Shown piece by piece: positions 1 through 11,265 of a stretch of 64,000 nt of DNA. A model generated the notes under the pieces. The model saw only the letters and a program-made list of their open reading frames with translations, had not been told where the DNA came from and did no database searches. Origin of the DNA: Cryptomeria japonica (lineage: Eukaryota; Streptophyta; Pinopsida; Cupressales; Cupressaceae); NCBI RefSeq assembly GCF_030272615.1, contig NC_081414.1:519321185-519385184 (forward strand), written 5' to 3'. The position numbers and the translations under genes were made by a program. Numbering within the stretch: position 1 is the first letter of the stretch; each line of letters opens with the position of its first letter.

Positions 1-2
1 AT

Positions 3-1931
3 CAGTTGGCTAAAGCTCCACTTCCAAGTGACCATCCTCTTCTCACAGAATTACTAGATGAGTTCATTATGATTGTTACCACATCCTCCACATGGCAATT
101 GTACTTTGATGGCTCTTGCACCCAAAATGGATCGGGGGAAAGAATATTATTGATCACACCTGAAGGAGATGGCATCCCAAAATCATACATGATAACCTTT
201 GCATGTACCAAAAACATCGCAGAATACAAGGCACTCATCACAGGTTTGCACTTGGCTATCCACTGGAAAATAAAGGAATTACAAGTCTATGGTGATTCCC
301 AACTCATCATAAAACAAGTCAATGATGAGTACCAAACAAAAGATGATAAACTTCTTCCCTACCGCACCATGGTTGAAGATATTAAGCAACATCTCATGAC
401 AATCAAGTTTGACCAAGTCCCATGAACAAACAATAGGGCTGCAGATGCAATGGCCACCATTGGCTCCCTCCTTCAGATGTCAGCACACAGTCAAAAGTGT
501 GAGTTCTTGGTTGAGCAATTATTTATATTGGCATATGACCTACCAGAGTCTAAAATGGTGTGTGTTCTCATTGGTCCCAAGTCCCCTTGGTACCAAGAAA
601 GTTTTTCTTTCCTAATAGACAACACCATTCCCCCACATCTCACAAAAACCCAACAAAAAACATTCATTCACTGATGTGCTCGTTACACCATCCTTGGAGA
701 CACCCTATTCAGAAGGAATTTTGATGGTTCTCTCCTAAGGTGTTTAGATAAAAAAGAAGCAGAATGGGCATTACGTGAAGCACACGAGCGCATCTATGGG
801 GCACACTCAAGTGGGCTCACATTGGCTAAAAAACTTTTGAGAACAGGATACTATTGGCCTAAAATGGAAGTAGATGCATATAACTATGTGAAGAAATGCA
901 TCCCTTGCCAGCAACATGGTGACATGTTTCATGCGTTGTCACAAGAATTGCATCCATTCCTTATGCTATGGCCCTTCTCACAATGGGGGCTTGATCTCAT
1001 TGGGAAGATTCACCCTCCATCTTCCAATGGACATAAACTCATTATCACCACCACCGAGCATTTCACCAAGTGGGTAGAGGATATCCCTCTTACTTTTACC
1101 ACTAGCAAGAAAATATCCAAATTCATCCTGAACTACCTAATCTGCCGATATGGCATCCCAAAAGTTATCATTATAGATAATGATAGACAATTTAAAAACC
1201 AGGATGTCAAAGAACTCTGCCAAAAATTCAACATCCAACATCGCTTTTCCACCCCATATTACCCCCAAGGCAATGACCAAGCTAAGGCTTTTAATAAAAC
1301 CCTAATCAAAATCCTCAAAAAGATAATCAATGAAGCTGGCCGTGATTGGCACCTCCAACTCCATCCCACTTTGTGGGCCTACCACACCTCCATTCGCACC
1401 CCCATAGGCGCCAACCCTTATTCCTTGGTCTTTGGCTCTGAAGCCATCCTTCCCCTTGAGATCGAGATCCCCTCTCTAAGGGTATCACTGCCAAATATCC
1501 TACCAGACGAGGAATATAGAATTGCTCACTTACAAGAGCTAGAATTGTTAGATGAAAGGCACCTTAAGGCCTTGAATCATCTCTGGGTATATCAAAACCA
1601 TCTACACATGAGTTATCACAAAAAATTTAGAACCTGAGAATTCCAAATTGGTGATCTTGTCCTCATGGAGAATCAGAAAAATCTACAAGAAAGAGAAAAG
1701 AAAGACAAGTTCGAGCCTAATTGGCTTGGACCATATGTAATCACAGCAAAATATGGATTAGGAGCTTATCTGTTGGCTACTCCTGAAGGTGATCCTTTGG
1801 ATGATCTAATGAATATCATGCACCTCAAAAGATTTTATGCCTGGTCCTCAGAAAGTCTTAAATTGACAAAAAATAAAAAAAATAAAAAAATCAAGAAAAA
1901 TACAAAAAAAAAAATGAGAAAAAGATCCTGA
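3..1931 (+). pseudogene. Tat-lineage Ty3/gypsy pol, 3' part (RNase H, integrase), broken
   Basis: One frame runs from the window edge to 1931. The first part reads as a ribonuclease H of the extra type found in Tat-lineage gypsy elements (YFDGSC near 102-120, NIAEYKAL near 217, YGDSQLIIKQ near 289). It is followed by the HHCC zinc-binding module (ending CIPCQQHG, about 898-921), the integrase core and the integrase C-terminal region ending HLKRFYAW. Three in-frame TGA codons (423-425, 672-674, 1635-1637) break it. At each the family normally has Arg or a similar residue, so CGA to TGA is likely. The two Asp of the DDE triad are visible (GLDLIG, IIDNDRQF), but the catalytic Glu is Lys (AAG 1284-1286). 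No frameshift is seen. The element is dead in cis. The lineage call comes from the extra RNase H and the antisense ORF further downstream. Confidence 0.9.
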
Positions 1932-1947
1932 AAAAAATTGTCACTTT

Positions 1948-1972
1948 GGTGAAAACTTGGCAAACAGGCGCC
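1948..1972 (+). other. double-hairpin motif after pol (copy 1)
   Basis: The motif is GGT-GAAA-ACT followed by CTTG-GCAAA-CAGG and then the palindrome GGCGCC. The first part can fold as a 3-bp stem with a GAAA loop. The second can fold as a 4-bp stem, here with one G-U wobble, around GCAAA. It follows an A-rich tract after the pol frame. Similar copies occur at 8767, 8807 and 13428, always at the same place relative to the coding region. An RNA role is inferred only. Confidence 0.5.
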
Positions 1973-2017
1973 TTGTGGCACAAAAAAATCAAAAAAGAAA
2001 AAAAATAAAGAACAAAC

Positions 2018-3634
2018 TGTAGACACCTAAAAATGGTCAACGCTTGCGAGGTCATACTTTAACATTTGCGCATTGCCTCATTTTAGGTTTTTTGCGTCGC
2101 ATTAACATTTCTCCTATGTCACGCACTTGGTTTTTATCATTTGTGAACATTGAGTCATTCTTCTACATTCTTCATTCTGTCTCGCTCTCGAATTTGGTCT
2201 TGTCGACAACACTATCCAGTCATGATTTTAATCGATCTTATCCTATTGCATCAATGTGCGTGCTTATTTGTCATCATTTTGGACATCGTCAATCCTAATT
2301 AGGGTTTTGTCCTCTTATCGATTTATCATCAATCTTATCATTTTAGACATCGTCAATCCTAATTAGGGTTTTGTCCTCTTATCGATTTGTCATCAATCTT
2401 TATCATTTTCAATCTTATCATTTTGCGATCGATTTGTCATCGGTCGTTGTCATGTTCGATCTTGTCATTTTGCGATCAATTCGTCATTGATCGTGGTCAT
2501 TTTCAATCTTGTCATTTTGGATCAATTTATCATCATCTCTTGTCATCTTGTTCGATCTTGTCATTTTGCAATCGATTTGTTATCGATCATTGTCTATCTC
2601 AATTATGTCAATTTGGATCAACTTGTCATTGTTCCTCATCAATTGGCGCATTTATCAAATCATTTATCACATTGGTCATTTATCAATCCAAAATCAAAAT
2701 CATGATCGACATTAATTATCTTCAATCAAGACCTAATTGTCATCCTCACATTGCTAATTCATCTTCTAGGGTTTTGTGATTTAGTCATTCAACCTTGCTT
2801 ATCATTTTCTTCCTTTAGGATTAATAAATTACTTATTTATCCTAAGTCTTCTCATTACAATTAAATCTTCATTTAATTGGCTAATTATTCCTCTTTGTGA
2901 GTTAATTAATAAATGAAAGATTATTAATTAATTTACCTAATTTCAAATTCCTAATTTCCATCAATTTCCTAATTTCTTAATTTTCTAATTCCTAATTTCA
3001 TTTTCCTCCTATTTCTCTCCTAAATTCATGGAAATGACATGTCAATTTGTCATAAATTTGTCATAATTGACAATCAATCAATTTTGTCATAAATTTGTCA
3101 TAATTGACAATCAATCAATTTTGACATAGAAGTTGTCATAATTTGTCATAAATTATCAATCAACAAATTTTGCATAGAAGGTGCATAATTTGTCATAATT
3201 TGTCATAATTGATATAATTGATTTGCAATTTCCATTTTAATTGAATCATGCTAATCTTGTCATCTCTCCAATTCTTCTATAAATTGGATGATTTTCTTCA
3301 ATCAAATCCCTTAATTGGTAATTGGTAATTGATAATCAGGCTATCGAATTTATGCTTCTAGTACTCTTGATCAAAAATCCCGTCTACTTGCTTTCAATTG
3401 TGTGTGCACTTGTAGGTGAGATCCACAACTATTTGGAGAGGAAAGAAGAACAATGGAGCTGCATGAAGGAGCATTCAAATCGTGTCTATGGTTTGCATAA
3501 TTTCTAGTTTTGTATGCTTTGTTTCATGTCTCTATTGAGTGTGTCTTAGGATAGATTCATTGCAATGAATGCATTTGTGATTGAGCTATTAGTTTTTATA
3601 ATGTTTGTGATGATTTCCTATTTCCTAACGTACA
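2018..3634 (+). repeat. 5' LTR of element A
   Basis: This is a 1617-bp LTR, TG...CA. A TATA-like box (tataaat, 3278-3284) lies about 350 bp before its end and is conserved in the other LTR at 13054-13060. The LTR contains many degenerate units built on TTGTCAT with TCGAT words (2270-2640) and TTGTCATAATT (3030-3215). The second array has one more 38-bp unit than the right LTR. Short ORFs inside it are products of the repeats and are not genes. Confidence 0.9.
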
Positions 3635-3639
3635 TTAAT

Positions 3640-3655
3640 TGGTGAACCCGATGTG
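3640..3655 (+). promoter_or_regulatory. putative primer-binding site of element A, tRNA not identified
   Basis: Five bases after the LTR the sequence reads TGGTGAACCCGATGTG. It begins with the TGG expected to pair with a tRNA CCA end. It is not the iMet site (TGGTATCAGAGC) used by the two minus-strand elements in this window, and I could not match it to a plant tRNA from memory. Confidence 0.4.
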
Positions 3656-3760
3656 AAAAACTAACCTTCTAACCTCTTTATGGTGTTTTGAGTGCTCTCA
3701 AGTTGATTTGCAGGCCAAAAAACCCAAAAATAGTGTTGTGCAGGGTATTCCGGAGACTCC

Positions 3761-3873
3761 TGCGCCTGTGTCAGACAACCTGCACCTGTGTTGAGCATTC
3801 TATGCTTGTGTAGAAGACATTCTGTGCTTGTGTCATGACTTCTGCACCTGTGTCATGACTTCTGTGCCTGTGT
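3761..3873 (+). repeat. 20-bp tandem repeat array in the leader of element A
   Basis: Six copies of TGYRCYTGTGT begin at 3761, 3781, 3801, 3823, 3843 and 3863. The spacing is 20 bp except for one 22-bp step. The best-matching units continue with CATGACTTC. The same core with the same 20-bp period returns near the 3' end of the element (11118-11265) in both orientations. Confidence 0.85.
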
Positions 3874-5715
3874 AAAGTCCAGAACAGAGGTAAAAAATGC
3901 AGTGTTTACTTGAAATTTGTTGTGTTTTTGCATTCTATTTTCTGTGCTTTGGATTTTGGTACTAATTATCTGTGCAGAATCTTGGCATACGCATGGCAAA
4001 GACAATAAATCAAACTACTAACATGCTTTGTGCAGATTCGAAAGTCAAAGAATAAGTGTATCAAACTCCTAACTTGGGTTTTTGCAGGTTGCCTTGGAGA
4101 AACAATCAAACTTTGTGTTTGCATTTAATTTTTAGGCACCTAGTAATTTCTAAATAGGTTGGAATGAATATTTGTTTTCTTTGATTGTTGAAGTATGACA
4201 TTGGAGTAGGAGAGTATGCTCTCATCCTTCTTAGGGTGATCAGAAATCTAGATCTTCGATACCATGCTTGTATTGTTGATTGTGTGTCACATTTAGAGGG
4301 CCTGCCTTCCTGACCACTTTGCTTTAGCAAGCAAGTGATAATCGTGAGAAGGGAATGACCCAAAGTGAGTACGGCTAGAATTCCTTGGCATTCTAACTCA
4401 CTATAAAAAAATACCCGATGAGCGAAAGCTTTGAAGGAAGTATTACGTGGGAATTGCAGTTACTTGGGAAGTGATGACCCTTGGACTCTTTCTCATATCA
4501 ACATCTAAGTAGGGCCTCTTGGTCTAAATCGTGCTTGCGCGACTACATTGTTTGGTATCTTGATGGGATTAATGTCTCAATCACACTTGCGTGACATCAA
4601 GGAGTAATGCTTAACAGAAATCCTTACTAAACACCTTGTTTTAGAGGCCAAAAACCCTTCTAGTTGCTTGAGAAGGACAAGTTTGGATACTTGGAAGAGA
4701 TACTAAGTTCGCCATGGGGAGATTTCCATGGGGACTGATGCTTGGCTGCCCTGAGAAGTGAGTGCCATGGAGGGAAGCCTGTGGGGTCAAGCATCTATGT
4801 ATTCTCCTTGAATCTCATAATGAGTTTACCTCTCAAGTACCTAATGTCTTTGCCTACCATAAGAAATGTGGAAATGAGCATGATTGTCTTGAGTCTATGT
4901 TAAAACATCTTGTCTTCTTTGCTTGTCAAAAGTTGAATTGTATCTCATTTCAAAGAGCAAAACAAATTGATCCAACATAAGATTAAACATAAGAGATATT
5001 CATCCAACAAAAGTTCAACAAGATTCAAAAACTCATCTTCAAACATGGTTGTCAAACATTGTTCAAAACCTTGTCTTAATATTCATGTCGCTTATATTTA
5101 GGTTCATCCTAGGTTTGCATTTTGCAAAGTCATTTGTCAAGTACCAAGGTTAGGTTTCACCTAAGTCATACTCCTTTGCCTTTCAATAAGAGTCATCCAT
5201 TTGCATATGTCCTCTTGCATTAAAGTCATACCATTGTCATACATTGCTTACCCTAAGTCTCTTCATTAAGCTTAGGTCATTACCATATCATATTAAGGTC
5301 ACTTGCATATTAATTGTCCCTTTGCATATAGTGCCAAAACTAGGTCTTGTCATATTTGAGTAATCCAAATCTTTGATGCAACCCTAAGTCATTGTTAAGA
5401 AGTCTAGACCTTATCAAATCTTTTGTCCTTTTGTTATCAACATCATTTGGTCAAACCTAGCTTAGTATCCAAGCATATAGGGGAGACTTTGTCATTTTGT
5501 CCTTTTGTCACTTGGTCCTTTTGTCCTTTGAGGTCTAGACATCATTTCAATTTCCTAAGGGTCTCTTTCTTAGATTTGCATTCCAAAAAGCTTGTCAAAA
5601 TCTTGAAAAACAACCAAAAACATAGATTGCATTTTCATCTATTCAAGTTTGCATTTAGTTGCATAGCATATATTATCTTTGAAAAATTCCAAAAATATTG
5701 CATTTGCATAGTGAC
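3874..5715 (+). other. long untranslated leader of element A
   Basis: About 1.8 kb lies between the repeat array and the ORF. I find no domain-bearing frame. Apparent small ORFs (for example 4762-4980, or the minus frame at 4106-4363) have no recognisable motif. From about 4980 the text becomes rich in TTGTCA/TTGCAT words, much like the LTR. Long leaders of this type are usual in Tat-lineage elements. Confidence 0.5.
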
Positions 5716-8508
5716 ATGTCTATTGAAACAAGGTTTCAAGCACCAATGATGCAACAAAGTTTGACATATCAACCGACAATGCAATCACAATTCTATCCAA
5801 CCCAAGAACAAAGCAACATTGATCAAACTTTTTATGATGAAACAAGTCTCCAAATACAAAAACTAGAGGAGAAACTAGCTCAAGAAGAGGAGATATTGGA
5901 ACAAAGAGTGAAAAACATTGAGAAGAATAGATCACAAATGTCCAAAATGTTTCGAAAACTTCCAGGTCGAAATCCAAATATTGAGCCAATTGATGTAAGG
6001 TCTCTTATCGAACGATCAGACATACCAGCTCTCCTCTCACAAATAGAGATGATGAAACAATTTCAAGAAAAGAGACAACAACATTATGTGCCTTCACATC
6101 AAGAACAAGAAGGTGTTTACTATCAATCATATTTTCAACCATCACAACCAATTGTCCAACATATGCAACCAACACAACCAATGGTCCAATTTCAACAATA
6201 TGTCCAACCAGCTATACAATGTCAACAAATGGTTCACCCAATGGTGGAATATCAATGTCAAGAATCACCACCAAAAATTAAAAAACAAAGCTTGCAATAT
6301 GCACCAAGCCAAATTTTGAACATGTCAAACCAATTTGATCAACATCTAGTTCAACATCAAAACATGACATCAAATCAGAACCAAATTCTTTCTAAACAAG
6401 TTCAAATTCCAAATACAACCATGTCAAAACCTCGAAAGAAAGGTGGCTTTATTGCAATGCTCTTAAGGAAATTACCAAGTGAGTTTATTGAGGAAGATCA
6501 AGATAATACACTTATGTCTAGCAATGCCTCATCCCCCCGCAAACAAATTGACTCTCTAGTGGCATCTATCCCTACACCTTTAGAAGTTTCACAAGAACCC
6601 TCCATATTGTTCTCATCAAACAATACACCCAAGGATGAAATTATCCAAGAGCTATCCATAATTGATTGCCATGATAATCCAATTCATGATGCCCATCCTT
6701 GTCATGTTTCAGAAATACAAGACCCAATGCCACTATGCACTTTATTGCCATTACCTGTTTTAGAGGACCCCATTCGAAGTCCCTCTTCCTCATGTTCAAG
6801 CATTGATTCCTTGCCAAAATCCATCACAAATGTTCAAAGTGCATTTCCTTCATGCCAAACCATTGATCCCTTGTCAGAATCCCCCATGCATATCCAAAGT
6901 CTAACCCCATGTCAAGAGGATAATTTAGAACATGAAGAAACATGTCTTAAAATAGATCAAGATCAAGATCCTGAAACCTTATCATCCCATCCAATTTTTG
7001 ACCAGGACCCCATCTTCCCTGACAGTCATGATGATTCCCCTATTCTTGTCCATCCTATCCAAAGTCCTACTGACACTCCATTCCCTGAGCAAGATCAAGA
7101 TATCCCAGTTCATCCAATCCCAAATGATCCCCTTCCATTTCATGAACACAATGTCCTTTCAAATCCCATTGACATTCCACTTCCTAAGAAAGGTCAAGAT
7201 ATCCCTTCCATCCTTTCCGATGATCCCATTAAAATTCAAGAGCAAAGCACCTTTAAAGAGGATTCCAATGATCTTCCTCCTTGTCAAGATCAAATTATTC
7301 CTTTAGATCCTCCACAAGATCCACTTGTTCCTCCATCTCCACATCCTAATCCAGCATATCCACTCCAAGATCGCATTTCTTTTGATGATTCCATTATTTA
7401 TCCCATTCCATCTCTTGAAGAGCCTGCCATTGAACCATGTCCACTACAAAATCCTAGTCCCTCTCATGATCCTAATCCCCCTCATGATTCTAATGTGTCA
7501 GTACAAGATGTTCATGAACCCTCGACATGCATAATGGGTTCTTCCACTTTGGTGCAATCTGATCCATTTCAAGATCTCATTATTTCTCTCATATCATATC
7601 CACCTCATAATGGACTCGCGTCTTCTTCCCAAAGAAAAGAGCATCCTACAAGTCAAGATATTCATAAAGGCAAAGGAGTAGACCTTCACAAGCAAGAATC
7701 CCTTCATGTTAAAGAATATATTAAAGGTCATGTCTACACAACTCACTCTCAAGACGTTGGTATTCCTCCATCAAAATCCAAACATATCCCTTCCCCATCA
7801 CACCTTCCATCCATTCTAGGTCCCTATATCCCTCCATCTCCTATGCAACATCAGCAAAGGCACACATCCTTGAGTAAATTCCATCCATCCAAAAGAAGTC
7901 CATTTCATTCATATCCATCCATGCATTCCTTTCCCCCTCCAAGCAATTTGGATGCCAAGTATAAAAGTCATAAGTCTAAAAATCCACATGTATTGAAGGA
8001 TCAACATGTCCAATATAATCGACATGTCAAAACAAAGAACAATATGATCTATAAAGAAAAAGAAATATCGAAAAGGCCACAAAGGCCCACTGAGCAAAAT
8101 AAAGAAAAGTCAAAATATATATGGGTTCCTAAATCCCTTGTGCAAGCAATGCACTCCAAGGAATCACAGAAGCATGAAAAATCAAAAACCATGTGGATCC
8201 CTAAGCAGCTCCTTGAAGCACAAAAGCCTAAAGAAACATCCAACTTGGCATCCAAAGTTGCTATTCCTCCATCACCTTCTTCATCCATTTTGGGCCCTTA
8301 TGTCCCAGAATCACTATCCTTTCCTCCATCCAAATCTCACAATCTGAGATCCATTTTTCCTCCATCAGTCCATCACCCTTCAAGGTGTGTGCCAATGTCA
8401 ATCTTGCCAACATTTCCATCCACTCAAGCACAATTCTTCCAATACCCTATCCATTATCCAATGCATATTTTCCATCCTTCGATCCCTTTGATCGCATCCT
8501 TTGCATAA
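5716..8508 (+). CDS. intact 930-aa low-complexity protein of element A, function unknown
   Basis: I recognise no family. The frame is open from 5698, but the first ATG is 5716 (MSIETRFQAP), so 930 residues are likely. Residues about 45-75 are charged and heptad-like (QKLEEKLAQEEEILEQ), a probable short coiled coil. The rest is mostly Q-, P-, S- and D-rich and probably disordered. Internal repeats occur: RKLPG near 80 and RKLPS near 250; PSILGPYIP near 700 and SSILGPYVP near 857; IWVPKSL near 803 and MWIPKQL near 826. There is no CCHC knuckle, protease DSG/DTG or polymerase motif, no clear membrane segment and no signal peptide. It occupies the place of gag-pol: it follows the leader and ends just before an A-rich tract and the double-hairpin motif that also follow pol in the neighbouring Tat element. 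It could be an accessory ORF or a highly diverged gag. The open frame is certain, the function is not. Confidence 0.72.
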   Translation: MSIETRFQAPMMQQSLTYQPTMQSQFYPTQEQSNIDQTFYDETSLQIQKLEEKLAQEEEILEQRVKNIEKNRSQMSKMFRKLPGRNPNIEPIDVRSLIERSDIPALLSQIEMMKQFQEKRQQHYVPSHQEQEGVYYQSYFQPSQPIVQHMQPTQPMVQFQQYVQPAIQCQQMVHPMVEYQCQESPPKIKKQSLQYAPSQILNMSNQFDQHLVQHQNMTSNQNQILSKQVQIPNTTMSKPRKKGGFIAMLLRKLPSEFIEEDQDNTLMSSNASSPRKQIDSLVASIPTPLEVSQEPSILFSSNNTPKDEIIQELSIIDCHDNPIHDAHPCHVSEIQDPMPLCTLLPLPVLEDPIRSPSSSCSSIDSLPKSITNVQSAFPSCQTIDPLSESPMHIQSLTPCQEDNLEHEETCLKIDQDQDPETLSSHPIFDQDPIFPDSHDDSPILVHPIQSPTDTPFPEQDQDIPVHPIPNDPLPFHEHNVLSNPIDIPLPKKGQDIPSILSDDPIKIQEQSTFKEDSNDLPPCQDQIIPLDPPQDPLVPPSPHPNPAYPLQDRISFDDSIIYPIPSLEEPAIEPCPLQNPSPSHDPNPPHDSNVSVQDVHEPSTCIMGSSTLVQSDPFQDLIISLISYPPHNGLASSSQRKEHPTSQDIHKGKGVDLHKQESLHVKEYIKGHVYTTHSQDVGIPPSKSKHIPSPSHLPSILGPYIPPSPMQHQQRHTSLSKFHPSKRSPFHSYPSMHSFPPPSNLDAKYKSHKSKNPHVLKDQHVQYNRHVKTKNNMIYKEKEISKRPQRPTEQNKEKSKYIWVPKSLVQAMHSKESQKHEKSKTMWIPKQLLEAQKPKETSNLASKVAIPPSPSSSILGPYVPESLSFPPSKSHNLRSIFPPSVHHPSRCVPMSILPTFPSTQAQFFQYPIHYPMHIFHPSIPLIASFA

Positions 8509-8766
8509 ATCCTTGCCTTAGTTTCATGTCATTTTCCATGTCCTTATCCGACCAAACGTCTTTGAGCATACTTGTAAAGGTCATGGTCCATTTTTTTTCA
8601 AGGCTACTATCCAAACAAAAAAGATGCTTGAGTCCTTCTTCCATCCCCTATCATGTGTCCATCTTCTATTGAAAAAGTCAAAATACAAAATCAAAAAAAT
8701 GAAAAAAAAAAAAGAGACAAAAAAAAAAGAAAAAGAAAAAAAGTAAAGAAAAATAATTCATCCACT
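8509..8766 (+). other. post-ORF A-rich tract
   Basis: After the stop there is about 180 bp of unassigned sequence, then an A-rich stretch (about 8680-8755) with G, C and T interruptions. It mirrors the A-rich stretch at 1865-1945 after pol of the Tat element. Both are followed by the double-hairpin motif. Confidence 0.5.
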
Positions 8767-8791
8767 GGTGAAAACCTGGCAAACAGGCGCC
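8767..8791 (+). other. double-hairpin motif (copy 2)
   Basis: GGT-GAAA-ACC, then CCTG-GCAAA-CAGG, then GGCGCC. The second hairpin is fully Watson-Crick. The two hairpins share the CC, so they are alternative or stacked. This copy is the best formed in the window. Confidence 0.55.
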
Positions 8792-8806
8792 TTGGGCAAG
8801 TACCGT

Positions 8807-8831
8807 GATGAAAACCTGGCAAACAGGCGTC
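8807..8831 (+). other. double-hairpin motif (copy 3)
   Basis: A second copy begins 40 bp after the previous one. The GAAA hairpin is weakened (GAT instead of GGT) while CCTG-GCAAA-CAGG is kept. The palindrome is changed to GGCGTC. Confidence 0.5.
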
Positions 8832-11117
8832 ATGCGTAATTTATGAACTTCTTGCACACCACACTTGGGGGCAGGTTTTCCTCCTTCATATCCTATTGCC
8901 CTTCATTATCCTATCATACCATGTCATTACCCTTCATATCCTATTATCCCTCATGTCCATTTCCTCTTTCCACCTTTGATCTTGACAAGGCTGATGATCA
9001 TCATGAGCATCATGCATCTTATTTGCAGCTTTTAGTCCATCATAGCTTTTGGTCATTTATCCATTTGCTTATTATAACTTTTCATCCATATTCCCTGTCT
9101 TATTGAAACTTTCTGCCACTATCCCTTAGCCTACCCCGACCTTCAGTCCATGTCCTTTATCCATTCTTGGTCTTGCTTATCCTATCCATATCTTATCACT
9201 ATCCATACTCTCTTTTTCATTCCTTGATCTTGATCTGACATAAGGACGCAAAATTTAAACATATTTTTCAAAAACCTCTTGACATGTCCCTCATGCCATG
9301 TTCCTGCTTTACATTGTCATATCCAGTCTCTTGTCCCATCATGCAATAGCCCTTGAAAATTGCATCTGTAAAGTCTCCATGATAAAAGGCCTTTGTCTTC
9401 CCTCTATCCACCAACATTTCAGCAAGCCTATTTATTCTCTTGTCATCTTCCTTGCCTTGCTAGACACTGGGGGCAAAAATCCAAATCTAAAAAATTGAAA
9501 AATGTCCTGAAATAATTCAAAAAAAAAAAAATTGAAAAATGTCCTAAAGAAAGATCATAAAAATCGAATAATGTCCTGAAAAAATCTCAAAAAAAATCAT
9601 ATAATGTCTTGAAAAAACTCCCTAAAAAAATCAAAAAAAGTCCTGAAAAAAAGCATCTAAAAAACTGAAAAAAATGAAAATCCCTAAAAATAATAAAAAG
9701 TCCTGAAAAAATGAACACAAAAACATTTCAAAACATTAAAATCCAAAAACAAGCATTTTGTCAATAAAGGATCCCTTGGTGCATAGACAAATCACTGAGT
9801 ATACATCCAATGACTCGCAATCAAACATTGTGCTTTAATGAAATCATGCGTTAACAGATGAGCTTTTTATTCAAACTAGACATTCAAACTGATCTGAGTT
9901 GTCATATCAATCAACCTCCAAATCATTTGTCCTTACTATCATGGGTCTTATACAGGGTGTGGTATACTCGAAACCATACTGTGTCCTGTCTTAGACGAGG
10001 TACCACATGTCCTGAAACTAGACAGCATGATCGTCCTATCCGCACTTTCAACTTTTGACAATAAAGATCAAGATGTTTGTTTGACTTGTTGAAATTCATG
10101 AGTCTTATCATTTATTGATTTATCTTCGATCATGTTCCTATGTTTCTCGATGATGTCACTGAGTGATTTAGAGTGACCGGGATGGCTCATGGTCCTTTTT
10201 TTTTTAATTGTGATTGTCGTTTTTCTGTGATGTGTCTGTCTATTTGCAAAAAGGGGTTGCATTTCATCTCTGGCCTTCAATGCCATGATGCTACACATCC
10301 ATTTTTCTATATTAAAATAAAGGTTCTCACCTACAAAGTGCATTACTGAAAGCAAGTTTTTCTTCGTCACTAATTTCCCTCTGTCTCATTTCTTCTTACT
10401 AACACTTCTTCCGTCAGTTCAGATAGTTAGTTCGGTCTAGTGCTCTGATTTCTCCATACATATGCTGCATCCTGCATTCATTAGTTAGTACATTTGTATT
10501 ACATCAAGCATTTTATCCATTTCATATTATCAATGCATCAAAAACACATAAAAAAAATATATCCATACATGTTCCACAATTCATACATCAATAGTGCATA
10601 AGTCATCGATACATGGAAAATAACATCAGTCATCACACATTGCATCCCATCATATCGATGCATATCATATCATATGTCAAAATAATATCGGAGTACAAAA
10701 TTGGACTATCTGTCCTAAGTATGGCCCGCAGGCTGACTATATAATGTCAAACTACATAATGTCCACTGTCTGTCATAAGGAGCACGTGCCTCTATCACTG
10801 GGTTCTCCCTCTATCCTCCTCATCCCTACCATGTCTCAAGTCCTACTAATATATCTCTATCTGTGCTTCTGAGTCTATGTCGTAACATGAAGTAGTCAGG
10901 TCGGTTCTCCCGCGTGATCAACGGATACTGTCGACTCTGCATCACAATTGGGGCACATTTTGTCAGTTTTAGGGTTTTCTCCTACGGGTTGCATTTCCTA
11001 ATTTTCATGTCCACCTCAGGGTGTTTTTCATCTATTCTGACCTATCCTACCCTTATCCCCCCTTTCCGGATCATTTGCGTGTTGTTTTGGACCAAAATTG
11101 AGTTCCCAATGCACAAC
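8832..11117 (+). other. 3' non-coding region of element A
   Basis: No frame here carries a recognisable domain. From 8860 to 9480 it is C/T-rich. 9490-9720 is a degenerate array of units containing TGTCCTGAAAAA, each about 35-45 bp, in A-rich context. Between 9770 and 11117 I see only AT-rich unassigned sequence. Confidence 0.5.
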
Positions 11118-11265
11118 TGCGCTTGTGTCAAGGAACCTGCGCTTGTGTCATGTAACCTGCGCTTGTGTCATGTAACCTGCACTTGTGTACCCTTACACAA
11201 GCGTAGAAGACCCTACACAAGCATAGAAGACATGACAGAAGCACAAAATTAGACTACACAAGCGC
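11118..11265 (+). repeat. direct-plus-inverted 20-bp repeat array (large hairpin) in the 3' region of element A
   Basis: Four direct units of TGCGCTTGTGT begin at 11118, 11138, 11158 and 11178. Four reverse-complement cores (ACACAAGCGT or variants) begin at 11195, 11215, 11235 and 11256. Both halves keep a 20-21 bp period. The centre is CTTGTGTA-CCCT-TACACAAG, a perfect 8-bp stem with a 4-base loop. Pairing continues outwards unit by unit with internal loops. The inverted units are also complementary to the six leader repeats at 3761-3873. Confidence 0.85.

Noticed and set aside
2387-2779. 130-aa frame repeated at 12200-12592
   Set aside because: It lies inside the two LTRs of element A and encodes only the TTGTCAT/TCGAT repeat array.
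3761-3873. CRISPR-like array
   Set aside because: The period is 20 bp with almost no spacer, units are degenerate, and the setting is a plant retrotransposon leader. It is a minisatellite-like array.
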